Source: Salisapilia sapeloensis (Eukaryota; Oomycota; Peronosporomycetes; Peronosporales; Salisapiliaceae). From it: DNA of 64,000 bases. Within the stretch, counting starts at the first letter, position 1. Each line of letters starts with the position of its first letter. Below the pieces are notes generated by a model. The model was given only the letters and a program-made list of their open reading frames with translations. It did no database searches and was not told the DNA's origin. The position numbers and the translations under genes were made by a program. Below are positions 37,441 to 48,499 of the stretch, in pieces. The stretch covers positions 1-64,000 of the forward strand of contig JAADVB010000089.1 of the NCBI GenBank assembly GCA_023334545.1, written 5' to 3'.

Positions 37441-40400
37441 TTAGTTTTGTAAGTACGTCCATGCATGCGCGAGACGAAGGTGGTAATTTAACCGAGTATC
37501 TGGCTTGTGCGAGCCTTCGGTCCGAGGTCGGACGTTGAGATTAAGCATCCGGCCAGTTGATTCCGTCCGAGGTCTCACCGTGATACCTTCCTTGGAGATG
37601 TAAAACTCTTTTAATTCGTCTACAGAAGCAGCATTTGTTGTATCAGGTGGAGTGGCTTGAACCACCCGAGGAAGACTTGCTAGTGTTGATCTACGCTTTA
37701 GTATCGGCTCGTCCTTTGCCTTCCTTTGGTTGCTCGTAGCTGGCTCCAATGGCGTTCTTGGTTTTGGCAGCTTTGTCTCGGAAGCAGACGATGGAAGTGT
37801 CATTTTGCCAATGTCGGAAAGAATCTCATCTATAGACAAGTTAGCAGTCTACTTTGCAAGGTTGTATTCGATTCACTTACGAAGGGAAGGCTCTTCTTGT
37901 GGCCATTGCTCTTCCATTGCGGTGGGAGTTGGCGTGGAGGATGCTTGTCGGAGTATAAAGTTTCGAGCAGCTTTCTTGATGACGGAGCGACGTACAGCTC
38001 GATTCGGGCCAAATCGCTCGTTAGCTCTGCGTCTATACAGTATCTTTGTCGTCGCTTCCGAAGCATTCGAGCAGATACCTAGCTCACCATCATCTAGACT
38101 CAGCTTTCGCTGAAGGACAGACTCTCGCTTTTGTAGAGCTAATCGACCATTGACACGGTCAAGACACTTTTGAGCTTCCGTTTCCTCCCTTTCCTTCCTT
38201 GATACCAGATCGAGCGGGAAATTCCATGGTGTCAGCTCCGGTTGACGACGTGTAGCAAAGTGATCGAGTATACCACATAATTCTCCTCCAAGTGTCCACA
38301 CTTTGAGCTTCCCATCGATCGAGGACGACAGAAGGACACGAGGGTCATGGACGAGAGTCAAGCAAGATACACGATCAGTATGCGCTTTCCAACGCACTGT
38401 AGGCACGATCTGCATTACTTCATCCGGAACAGGTCGCGCAGCGTTGTATAGAGCAGATAGGAAGTCGTTTCCAAGCTCGACTTCCGGTCGACGATCAGAA
38501 TGCGCTGGACCAGATCGAGTACTGTCGAACGTACCCAGGCGAAGATAGTCCTGGTCACGTTGCGTTGTACGAATATCGTGTGGCATGTACCATACTGTAA
38601 TCCAACCATAGTCATCTCCACCAGCAACCACTCGATGGTCCTCCTTGGACGATAGATGCGGTTCAAATGAGATATCATCACCTTCTAACGATCTTTCGAC
38701 ATCCGTTTTAAACACTTTGGCAGGTGTCGATGCCAGCGTTTGTACGTGCAAGATGCATGGTGTAGGCAGGCCCGGATCCGTTGGGACCGTTAGTGCCACA
38801 TTACATCTGCATAAATAATTAATGCTGATACATTACTTCTTTTAATACATTAGCGAGCAGACACGTACCTGTATCTTGCCAAGTCTGCTGACGGTATCCA
38901 TGCGAGCACTCGACCTCGACTTGTTCCTCCTAGCAAGACACCTCCATCGCCATAAAATGATAAACAATGGAGTTCACAACCTTGTGGAACTAGATAGGAT
39001 CCCTGAGGATGCGTGACATTGTCATCCCAAAGCTGTAGGAAACTCACGTTTTGCTTGCCACTCATCGTCACCGCTAGCTTTCGCAATTTTAAATCAGCAA
39101 CTGCCTTTAGTTGCTCATATTCGGTATCAGGAGAGTTGCCTAAACGTACGCGTTGGATAGCGACAGATTGGGGAGTAGTACTTCCAGCAGGTTCATAGTA
39201 ACCATCCTGATCGTTTTCGTTTAAGATATAGAGTCTCGAGTCGGATGATAGAGCTAACACTTGCTTTGAATTTCGTACGTAGGATAGGTAGACTACAGCT
39301 TCACCGCGCTCAAACGGATCTAAATGCTTCATGACGTTACCATTGAAGGCATTCAAGACTCTGATAGCGCCTATATCATCGCCGACGATGACTTTTCGTT
39401 GACGGTCGTCGACACACACGGCAGTGATTGATATCCCTTCCGTATGTGTGATTGTGTTCCATTTAAAGACTTTACACTGTTCTCCTGTTTCTCCTTTCCA
39501 CGTAATAATCTTCGAGTTGGTCGCGACAACAATTAGATCCAACGGAGTCAAGTACGAAGTAAAGAATACTTCCTCTCGTACATTCAGAACACACAAGTCA
39601 AAGAACACAACTTGAGGACCTTTCATGGCTACCATGACGGCATCCATTGTACTAGTTGAAGGAACGACACAAGCGTGGATATTTGTGATACTTGCTCGCG
39701 ATACAGAGTGATAAAGAGGACCGTCGTACAGACCCAAGTCGACGGTCTGAAGCAGTCGCCAAGAGTGCGTGGAGAAAACGCGAGCGACACTGGCTACATC
39801 TATCGATACAAAATGCTGTGCGCACTCGACGAAAGATATGTATTGGACAGGTAGAAGATGCTGTTTGATCGTCGTTTCGCATTTGAGAGTATCTCGGTCT
39901 TTGCCTGATGAAGTTTGCTTCCAAATCGTAATAGATAGTGTCGATTGGTCGGTGCCAGAGAAGTATCCGACACTAGCCAGCCTCTGTTCCTGCATAGAAT
40001 AAGCCAAGCAACGTACACCTTGAGGATGTGCTTCCAAACTCTGCATGACTTCCCCTGTATCTATTTCCGACAGCGTCAGTAACGGGTGGGTTTATGAACG
40101 TAAACGACAGCTTCAGGCTACCTGCTCGTAAGATAGTAAGGATACCATCTTTTCTTCCAAGTACCACTCGGGTATGACTACCGCATCGAATTGTGATCAT
40201 TGAATGCACTCCTTTATATCGGTCTTCTGGACATTCGCTTGGTAATTGAAAGGTTCTAGTTTCTGCATCGAATAGCACGTATTGGCCTGTACTTGCCATT
40301 GTCTGTTTTGTATTATTCTTTCCTGAGCAAGAGCGCGAGATAGCCTGATTGTACACGCATTCAGCAGTAGGGAGGATGATAGCAAAGCAGGCGAGTTGCT

Positions 40401-41158
40401 GCAATGTAGGAATCCATTCAAATTGACTGATACTGCTATTCCCAGGCACTTGAACTCGGCACACTAGCGTTGGATGATGAATAGGATCCAAGCCCCAGAT
40501 ACTTATCCAACCACTAGATCGGACAGATGAAATTGCTAGTTGTCTTGAAGATGAAATATACTCAATGGCAAGTACAGCGTGCTCATGGAAACTTGTGTGT
40601 TGACGCAACCGAGCGATGTAGTGAGGAGCTTCATTGTGGTGGAAATGTAGCGAATATAGCATCACGACATCAGACCCGTGTTCAAAATATGCAATAGATT
40701 GTAGCTCATTGATAAGAAGGAGTTGGGCGATACTGGACTGGACTTGTAAGTGAGGGGTATGTGGGTCCTTACGAGGGAGTGACCATTGGGTGTATCTTTT
40801 TGAATGGAGAAACCTTCGATGAACAACGTCAGACTCAACTAAATTGTCAGCTTCGGCAAGACCAGCGTCCGTAATGTATGCTGAGAATTCGTCCCACTCA
40901 ACTTTGCCGTCACCATTGATGTCGATTGTATGAAAGAGCTTGATGACTCCTACGACAAACTCCAGCTACTATGGCAATTGGCATACAACTTAGAATCTAT
41001 TCTATTTTCATATAGATATACAAGCATACTTCATTAGCTTTACGAATTTGGAGATGAGACTTGAGTAACTTGACAAAGCGATCCAAGGATAAGCCTTTGG
41101 TAAACCCTGACCGTAGGCGCTGAACATCCGCCGTTGACAGTGTCATCATGACGTCCAT
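37441..41158 (-). CDS. EF-hand and WD40 repeat protein, five exons
   Basis: Exons 41158-41030, 40965-40122, 40054-38869, 38806-37881 and 37829-37441 join into 3474 nt (1157 residues) with matching phases. The first exons encode an N-terminal helix pair (FVKLLKSHLQIRK) and one EF-hand (DINGDGKVEWDEF). The rest is a series of WD40-type blades, for example VRSSGWISIWGLD, LSITIWKQTS, ATNSKIITWKG and SIDGKLKVWTLGG (ORF fragments at 38850-40665 and 37873-38799). A disordered basic tail closes it. The order EF-hand then two beta-propellers resembles the WDR49/EFCAB8/WDR64 group found in ciliated organisms, so an axonemal role in zoospores is an inference. Introns are 64, 67, 62 and 51 nt. Confidence 0.8.
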
Positions 41159-41865
41159 GGTGGCTATCTTGTGCTTGGTGTCGATTGTTAAAGAGAAAAG
41201 CTAAAGCTAAAAATAAGAAGGAGGAAACATAGTTCAATTGTAATATTGTCTAGAATGAGATGAAACGCTCAGAGTTTAATTGAAGACAGCACAGCGTAAG
41301 CGCATCAATGGTTCACATACCACGTACGACATCCACGTACGACATCCACGACGGATCTTTGTCGAGTAATATAGCTCTAGTATTCCTTGCTGCATCCATG
41401 AAATGCTTTTACCGAGCAGCACGGCAAATACTGATGCTGGACCGAAGAGTAATCTGACTGTCAGATCAACTCGATAGCCTCACGTAGTTTTAGCATGAAT
41501 ATGCACCAGCAAATAACGAAATGTGCTTTTGACACATGCGAAACTATTTTCTAAATGAACTTATGTGATAAGCTCGTAGATTTAAAGATAGCTACTGCCA
41601 TCCTAGGTGACAGATCTCTTCCAATCCAGCAATATAGAAACATACTGGAAGTCTAGACCAACTCAAGAATCAAACGTGATATTCAATTGGCATGCTTCTT
41701 ACTAGTAAGTTGAGGATAGTATGACGTATCCAGCTTTAATGATGGACATGTAGCAAGCAGCACTGAACAGTAACTTGGGATTATAGCCCGATCCGATTGA
41801 CGGATTTCATGTGTGTGGCATTCTGTATGTAAAAGACAGACCGACAGATAGCAACAACTGCGAAC
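41159..41865. other. Intergenic region
   Basis: About 700 bp between divergent genes. A 13-nt tandem duplication is at 41321-41346 and a short palindrome (ATCTGAC-T-GTCAGAT) near 41452-41466. No gene was seen. Confidence 0.45.
41321..41346. repeat. 13-nt direct repeat, two copies
   Basis: CACGTACGACATC is repeated exactly twice in tandem, upstream of the divergent genes at 41158 (minus) and 41866 (plus). It could be a regulatory site; nothing more can be said. Confidence 0.8.
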
Positions 41866-42806
41866 ATGGTACGGCGTGGACGTCTAGCTCTACGGCAGGT
41901 AGAGCAGCCTGTAGGGCTTGACGAAGAAAAGGGCAATGCTCAAGCTGCCATTGCAACACACCAGTCTACTGCAGACGCAAGCGTCGACTCGAATGCAATG
42001 GAGAGAGAAACCAAACGTCGGAAGAAAGAGGATGCATTGGCCAAGGCAGAGTCCAGCAAAGATAGTAGAAATCCCATTTGGAACCTCTATCAGGACGGGA
42101 TTGATTCTAAAAGTGTTCTGCAACTGGCATACGTTCGACGACGAGTATGATCCTTCATCATTCCACATTTAGTAGCAATGTCTAATAGTAATTTTAGGCT
42201 CCGAAACTATCTAAGCGACCGATAGCTGAGCAATTTCTTGTTCCAAGACCATCGCTGCATGTCGATGACTTCCTTCCACCGACAGATTATAGTGAAACAG
42301 CTACAACTTTACCAGCTAGCACACCCACTAGTACAGTAGAGCATGATCAGGCTCTATCAAACGCAAATGCATTTTTCCATAAGATGGAGCAAGCAAGTGA
42401 AACAGATCGCCAGGCATGGAAGCAACTGAACTATGAAGACTGGATGCAGATTTACGAGACACATCATTCCAAAGCACCCTCTCCAACCTTGCTCGTCGAG
42501 TTGTTAGAACAAGCTCCATCCTCTGAACTATGCATTGTGACATGGGAAGCTTGGCTACTTCCACTACTCGAACGTACCTCTCAAATGGATAGCTCGACGT
42601 CCATCACGACTGCCAAACGCATCGTCGAGTGTCTAGTAACCCACCACCCTCGTCTCGGAAAATTGCAACCGAAAGACTATAGAGCACAGATCCGAGCGCT
42701 CCATCTACGAGACAATCTTCCAGAGACCTTTGGCGCCATCGTGGAAAGCCAATTTATCGAATTGTACCGCCAGCTCCGACATCTATCAGTTATCTCTTCC
42801 TCCTAA
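41866..42806 (+). CDS. Two-exon protein of unknown function (295 aa)
   Basis: Exons 41866-42144 and 42198-42806 are joined through a 53-nt GT-AG intron (279 + 609 nt, frame preserved). The N-terminus is basic and disordered with an Arg/Lys cluster (ETKRRKKEDALAKAE), then a compact NPIWNLYQDGIDSKSVLQLAYV segment. The C-terminal 150 residues are helical and acidic (WKQLNYEDWMQIYETHH, TLLVELLEQAP, TWEAWLLPLLERT). Conserved Trp and Leu spacing suggests a folded helical domain, but I recognise no family. The tail end lies about 133 bp before the TKL kinase gene. Confidence 0.6.
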
Positions 42807-42891
42807 TCCCTACGTTTTGCATAATTCGTACCAATCAGACAATGCATTCCATATAGCTACAAACTTCAAGTCCACCCATTCATGGATACAC

Positions 42892-42907
42892 TTTCATTTT
42901 TAATTCA
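42892..42907 (+). promoter_or_regulatory. Oomycete initiator-like element, TKL kinase 1
   Basis: TTCATTTTTAATTCACC fits the Inr consensus with a following AATTC, about 33-48 nt before the ATG at 42940. It is weaker than the elements near 16860 and 35500. Confidence 0.4.
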
Positions 42908-42939
42908 CCCCTGCCGCTCTCGGAGCAGATACATCAAGC

Positions 42940-44138
42940 ATGGAGGACTCGGCGACACCCATACTCATTGTCATCATCGTATTTGTCGGTATTACCTGTG
43001 CGATTGTCTTCACCGCCATCTGTTGTATATGCAAGCGTGATCAATCGAAGCCTTTAACGGATCCGTCATTGCCTCCTGGACCTGCCATTCTTTCAGAAGC
43101 TACTGTTAGTGGGAGTTCGTCACTACGGGAATCAAAGTCACCTACAAATGGTACAAATAAAGACAATAGAAAGAGCCGACGAGACACCCAGACTCGTGCA
43201 ACTGAGGAAACCAACCAATACTTTCCTCAGCTCGTGCCGTACCGTTTGAACGAAAACGATGTGTTAACAACGCGCAGGATCGCTACTGGTGGCTTTGGTA
43301 CAGTGTGGTTGGGCCATTACCACGGCGAGCCTATTGCTTTGAAAAAACTGCAGAACATGGAGCTCAATGCGTCTGCCGTGGAAGACATGACGGACCGGTT
43401 CGCGAATGAGATTCAGATGATGGCAAAGCTCCAGCATCCGAAACTCGTTCGATTTATCGGCTGCACTTGGTCCACTCGAACAGATCTCGCTGCTGTCTCG
43501 GAATTCATGAGCGGGGGAGACGTCCGAATGTTGCTGGAGAACCAGCGAATTCAGCTCAGTTGGACTGATTTGAAAATGTCCATTGCGATCGACATCTGCG
43601 AAGCACTCGTGTATTTGCACACTCGATCTCCACCGATTATCCATCGCGACATGAAATCCAGCAACGTTATGTTGAACGTAGCACAGGTCGCGAAATTGAG
43701 TGACTTTGGACTATGTCGCCACCGTACTTTTGAAGAAACGCAGACGGCGAACGTCGGGACCGTTCGATGGGCTGCACCAGAAATCATGTTGTCCGAAGAT
43801 TACTCTGAACGCGCGGATGGTAGTTGCTTTTCCTTTTCATACCTCATGCAACCTACTAACTTGTTGACCTTGTAGTCTATTCTTTCGGCGTCGTGCTAAG
43901 TGAATTGGATACACGAGTCATCCCGTTCGAAAACAGGGGCACAGGTAGCGGCAGCTTTACGGAAATGGACATACCGAACCGTATTGCGCGAGGTGAACTC
44001 CTACCGACATTTTCGGAAGAATGTCCAGAGCCGATCTTCAAGTTGGCGCATGCATGTTTACAATTTGACCCAGAATTGCGTCCATCGACAACGGAAATCC
44101 TTGAGCGACTGCAATCGATTCAAAAGACACTTGCTTAA
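42940..44138 (+). CDS. TKL-family protein kinase with transmembrane anchor
   Basis: Exons 42940-43819 and 43876-44138 (intron 56 nt with a strong CTACTAAC branch site) give 380 residues. Residues 9-30 form a hydrophobic helix followed by CCICKR, with no ectodomain, so the kinase faces the cytosol. Motifs: glycine loop ATGGFGTVWLG (115-125), VAIK-type Lys135, HRD (235-237) in IIHRDMKSSN, DFG (255-257), AAPEIM (279-283), and GVVLSELDTR after the splice. All catalytic residues are present. The best match is the large TKL group of oomycetes. A tandem partner follows 313 bp downstream with high similarity in the catalytic part but a different N-terminus. Confidence 0.9.
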
Positions 44139-44450
44139 TCCTATCCCAAGTTTCCATTTCCTTTGCTGCCGACTTGTCCGTCTAAAGTAGCGTTCGATCG
44201 TCTCGTTTGAAAATCGTGATGAGTAATGTTTGTGACTATATACAATTTGGTAGAGGAATGAAACTCGCCAGTTTTGGGCCGCCGAGGCGAGTCGAACGCA
44301 TACTAAGAACGAGATTAAAGGCAGGTCCACGACGAACCTATCTCGTACCAACTCGTTTCCATACTCGTCACTTTCGACCGCCACGACTCGACCTCTATAC
44401 CTTCCTTCCACACTACGCGTTGTAGATAAGACAAACACAAAAGAACAGAC
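44139..44450. other. Spacer between the TKL kinase genes
   Basis: 312 bp holding the terminator of the first kinase and the promoter of the second. No gene was seen. Confidence 0.5.
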
Positions 44451-45488
44451 ATGGGCTGCTGTGAAAGCAGACCTGAAAAAACAGGTTCCCCCGACATACA
44501 GAGTCCGCAGGCCACACCAGGCGGGGGCTACCCTCCTAGCAATCAAAAGCCGGTAATGCCCAGGCCGTTACCTCCGACTCGTGAGGCGACACCTGAAGGT
44601 GCATCGAAGGACACGGAGCATTTCTTTCCAGAGCTAGTCGAGCATCGTTTGGATGAGACGGAGGTCCTACTGACTCGTAAAATCAGCACAGGTGCCTTTG
44701 GTGTCGTCTGGCTAGGTCATTACCACGGCCAGCCAGTCGCGGTGAAGAGCATGATTGAAGGAGAGGAAGAAGTGCAATCGTTTGCACAGGAAATAGATAC
44801 CATGTCACGGCTGATGCATCCAAAAATCGTCAAGTTTATCGGATGCACGTGGACGAGTACTAAAGACTTAAGTGGCGTATCAGAGTTCATGGATGGAGGG
44901 GATGTTCGGACGTTGTTGGAAAGCCGCAAGGTTGATTTATCTTGGGCAGATAAGAAACTCAGTATGGCCATTGACATTGCTGAAGCACTAGCGTACATGC
45001 ATACGCGTGAACCGAGTGTCATCCATCGAGATTTAAAGTCTCGAAACGTCCTTTTGAATGCAGCATTTGTCGCGAAGCTTAGTGACTTTGGTCTCAGTCG
45101 TAATCGGACGTACGAAGAGACATTGACCGCTGGTGTCGGTACCGTCCGCTGGACTGCGCCGGAAGTCATGTTGGGTGAAAACTACTCGGAAGTCGCCGAC
45201 GTGTATTCCTACGGCGTCGTGCTAAGCGAATTGGATACGCGAGAGATTCCGTTTGAAGAGAAATCGACGAGTCGTAGTGGCAGTGGCAATGGTGGCCCGG
45301 ACATGGCGATCGTGATCAAGGTCGCCAAGGGCGAGTTGAAACCATCTTTTGCGCCGGATTGTCCAGATCCGATTTTGAAAATCGCGAAAGCTTGTCTCCA
45401 ATTTGACCCTGCGTTACGTCCTAGTGCGACAAGAGTTGTCGAGATGCTCAACGAAGCCAAGGAACAGTTGCAAGACGCTGAAGCATAA
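44451..45488 (+). CDS. TKL-family protein kinase with lipid-anchor N-terminus
   Basis: An intronless ORF of 345 residues. It starts MGCCESRPEK: Gly2 suits N-myristoylation and Cys3/Cys4 palmitoylation, so membrane attachment without a helix is expected. A Pro-rich linker leads to the kinase: glycine loop STGAFGVVWLG (79-89), AVK Lys99, HRDLKSRN (192-199), DFG (212-214), TAPEVM (235-240), and YSYGVVLSELDTR across the site where the upstream paralogue has its intron. The catalytic core is intact. The gene is a tandem duplicate of 42940-44138; the two differ by anchor and intron. Substrates are unknown. Confidence 0.92.
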   Translation: MGCCESRPEKTGSPDIQSPQATPGGGYPPSNQKPVMPRPLPPTREATPEGASKDTEHFFPELVEHRLDETEVLLTRKISTGAFGVVWLGHYHGQPVAVKSMIEGEEEVQSFAQEIDTMSRLMHPKIVKFIGCTWTSTKDLSGVSEFMDGGDVRTLLESRKVDLSWADKKLSMAIDIAEALAYMHTREPSVIHRDLKSRNVLLNAAFVAKLSDFGLSRNRTYEETLTAGVGTVRWTAPEVMLGENYSEVADVYSYGVVLSELDTREIPFEEKSTSRSGSGNGGPDMAIVIKVAKGELKPSFAPDCPDPILKIAKACLQFDPALRPSATRVVEMLNEAKEQLQDAEA

Positions 45489-46571
45489 GAACGGGTCGAC
45501 AGGGTGTTTTCGAACGAGAGACAACAAGCATTGGATTTTTACTTTCACTTTCTTTGGACTTTGTTAGAACTATCTTGATACTAGTTCTTAGTGGGACTGT
45601 TGGAAGTAGGATACTTGTCATGGACTAGACGATGCTAATGTTCTGATGTTGATGGGATGGTTGCAGATAGTGGTAAGACATAACCGAAGAGGAATATGAG
45701 ATGGTGATACCAAGGTAGAAATTTTGACATGCATGAAACGTACAAGTGCTCATAGGTAAAAATTATAGTGTGGAGTTGGATGCCGAGTACGTTGGATGGT
45801 TATATATGCTTAAGAGTGCTAGTAAATGATATACATATCGGATACCTTCTCGCGCGGATGCATGATGGATACACTATTCCTCTCTCATCTATGCAATACT
45901 CTTGGAAACCATTCTTTCATTGTATCTAATTGACCTTGTAGGCTGATCAAATAGCTTTATGTTGGTGAAGTACACTGTAAGCAAGTATGTCAGTCGTCTC
46001 CATTGTATTAGGAGCTATCCTATCCTTGTTTCTTGCCAACTTTGAGATGATACCAAGTTCCTAATTAGTTTTATGAATGACTTCTACAGTTGATCATGTC
46101 TTCTTCGTGAAAGGTAGGGCGAATGAATACGATTAAGAAGAATGCATTGCTCTAAATTAGACTAAAATAAGGTTGTGATCAAACTGCCATTGACAGCATA
46201 TGCGATCACTTCTTACTACAGATATGCAGAGTTGATTCGACAGCAACAACAACACTCTAGATAATGCTGCCAGTCTACCTTTGTTCTTGTCTCCTTACCA
46301 CTTCTTCTGTAAGGAAGGTATGTTCAACTCGTACGGAAGAAATTCTCGTTTGTTATCGTGGTGTCCTTAACGCAAGCAATCATCAGGGCAGCTACAAGGT
46401 AAGCATGTCCGAAGACAGATCATATCCCCCATTTCCAAACCTATAGTCAAGGCAATACCTCAGATGTCATCACAATCAAACCTCTAGCATAAATGGACCC
46501 AAACGCAAGCACGGATAAAGGCAAATAAGAATATCCTTCATTTCGTTTATGTAAGCCTACTTGTCTTCTAA
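45489..46571. other. Intergenic region
   Basis: About 1.1 kb between the convergent kinase and transporter genes. Only a 60-codon ORF (46264-46446) occurs, with no features. Confidence 0.4.
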
Positions 46572-48155
46572 CTATGGACTGGCCACGTATCGCTTGCCCA
46601 TCCCCATACACACCGCGACCGTCGTCACGCCACTTAGCACCAAGAAGACCAGTGCAATGACAGTTAACACTGTCATCCAGACCTTTCCTCCTTTCACACG
46701 TCGCCACGGATACAACTTGGCAAAGAAGACGACTGGAAAGACAAAGACGATGAGCATATAGCTTCCAGCTCCCGTAAGTGCAAACACAGTCTCGAGTCCA
46801 GGCACCCATATCGCCGTCAGGATCTGAGACAGCAGCAAGACACAAGTCGCAGCTAAGCGAGTTGGCTTCGTGGCTTCTAAGACTCGTGCTGGGAATCCAA
46901 GGGCCAAGAGCTCTTCAATAAGTCGACGCAAAGGATGGAAGAGGAGAGGGTAGGATAGGATCACCGTGAGGAAGAGGACGACGACAGGGATCGCCATCAC
47001 GTCATCTCCCTCTAGATTCAGCAGAATGTTACCACGGACATTATCTCCATAGACATTTAATGCCGAGAGGCCAAAGACAGCGTATAACAGCACCGCGACG
47101 GTGGTTCCGATCGCCAAGAGTCGATTCATTTTCACATGCGAACGCTCAATTGGCTCGGCAAAGCTGCCTCGTAGCTGCAGGAAGAGAGGAATGAAGTTGA
47201 GATGAAGCATGAACGCATACGTGATGAGTGCTGCCACCTCCCCAAAGCGAGACAGCCATGATCCAGTATATTCTACGTCTAATGGTGGCTCTGGAGCTGT
47301 CGTAGGATCATTCATAGGTGTAGGAACAGCGTGAGAGGTCGAGAGAGCGCGATAGAAGAGAGCAAGGACGAGAGTGATGGAGAGGAGGAAGCCAATGTAC
47401 GTGGAAATACGAAGTCCGGAGAGAGATTTAAAAAGACAGAGCGGAAGGACAATAGCGGCAAAGGAGATCCAGAGGACATATGTCGCGACATCCTTGGCTT
47501 GATCCGAGATACCGTCCTCGGTCGAATAAAAAACGTTAAAAAGCAGAGAGACGAGGAACGGAGACACGTCTCGGGCGATACGGACGCAAGCGACGCAACC
47601 GCCATAGACACCAGCAGTCGTGACGACAGCAACGACGGACCCTAGAGCCGGTCCACCTGCCGCGATGGCTACGGACTGCATCGAACTTACTTTTTTACCT
47701 GCACCAATATGCAGCACCGACTCTTCCTCTTTCGCTAGTTGCACGTGAGTATGTAGCAACGCATGGGCTGTGATTGTAGCACTCCCAGCAACAAAGATCA
47801 GCGTTAAGATCGCTTGAAGTGGAGTGACGAGGACGAATATGTATGGAATGGATAGTAGACCAACACCCACGGCGGACATGAGTAGCGTGAAGAGGACGTG
47901 AACTTGTCGCCAGTCATCGTATGGCGAATACTGGAACGACAGACGATGAGGTCTAGGAGACGGAACAGGAGAAGACGTAAAGACCATTGGGATGCCCGTA
48001 TCAAATGGCGATCGAACGCCTTGACGATGTCCACTAGAGCAGTGCGCCGAGTTAGCATCACTCGCTCCTGCTGAAGATACTTTGGAGCTGAGAGACTCAA
48101 AGGAGCCTCGATGACTACTTAGTAGAGGCTGAGACTCTTCGGACGTCCGAGGCAT
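46572..48155 (-). CDS. AAAP-family amino acid transporter, copy 2
   Basis: An intronless ORF of 527 residues. After a Ser-rich cytosolic N-terminus of about 85 residues come 11 predicted helices. Helix 1 is LLMSAVGVGLLSIPYIFVLV (the AAAP unwound-helix motif), and the core GNILLNL and a following FLTVILSYPLLFHPL match copy 1 at 32025-33662 (FGSILLSFPLLFHPL). The substrate is probably an amino acid, moved with protons. The C-terminus is short. The two copies are diverged enough (many substitutions outside the helices) to be old duplicates. It is divergent from the RhoGAP gene, 344 bp away. Confidence 0.88.
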   Translation of the reverse strand: MPRTSEESQPLLSSHRGSFESLSSKVSSAGASDANSAHCSSGHRQGVRSPFDTGIPMVFTSSPVPSPRPHRLSFQYSPYDDWRQVHVLFTLLMSAVGVGLLSIPYIFVLVTPLQAILTLIFVAGSATITAHALLHTHVQLAKEEESVLHIGAGKKVSSMQSVAIAAGGPALGSVVAVVTTAGVYGGCVACVRIARDVSPFLVSLLFNVFYSTEDGISDQAKDVATYVLWISFAAIVLPLCLFKSLSGLRISTYIGFLLSITLVLALFYRALSTSHAVPTPMNDPTTAPEPPLDVEYTGSWLSRFGEVAALITYAFMLHLNFIPLFLQLRGSFAEPIERSHVKMNRLLAIGTTVAVLLYAVFGLSALNVYGDNVRGNILLNLEGDDVMAIPVVVLFLTVILSYPLLFHPLRRLIEELLALGFPARVLEATKPTRLAATCVLLLSQILTAIWVPGLETVFALTGAGSYMLIVFVFPVVFFAKLYPWRRVKGGKVWMTVLTVIALVFLVLSGVTTVAVCMGMGKRYVASP

Positions 48156-48499
48156 GGTGGAAGTAGAGATGGAAGTAGGCTCGATCCTTCCGGTCGGATT
48201 ATGATGTCGAACGAATTTTTCTGTTAGTCGGCAGAATTACAGACGATTTAGCTAAAGCGTATCTTTTTCGATGATATGATTCGAACGAAATAAGAAACAG
48301 GGCTTTGGTTGAAGTTGATGTGAAGTGCTGATGGGAGGCAAGTAGATACCTTCGGAGTATGCTTTTGAATGTCCTTGTTGCCAAGATTGATGTCATGGAC
48401 ATGGGATAAAATCGGAAGATAGTGTAGATAATGTTTATGAAAAATATTCGATGGGGAAAAGATTTTCCGTGGAATATCTTGAACGGTTGCATACCTAAA

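Noticed and set aside
41452-41466. Perfect 7-1-7 palindrome ATCTGAC-T-GTCAGAT
   Set aside because: Short and unaccompanied by similar sites; a palindrome of this length can arise by chance in 64 kb.
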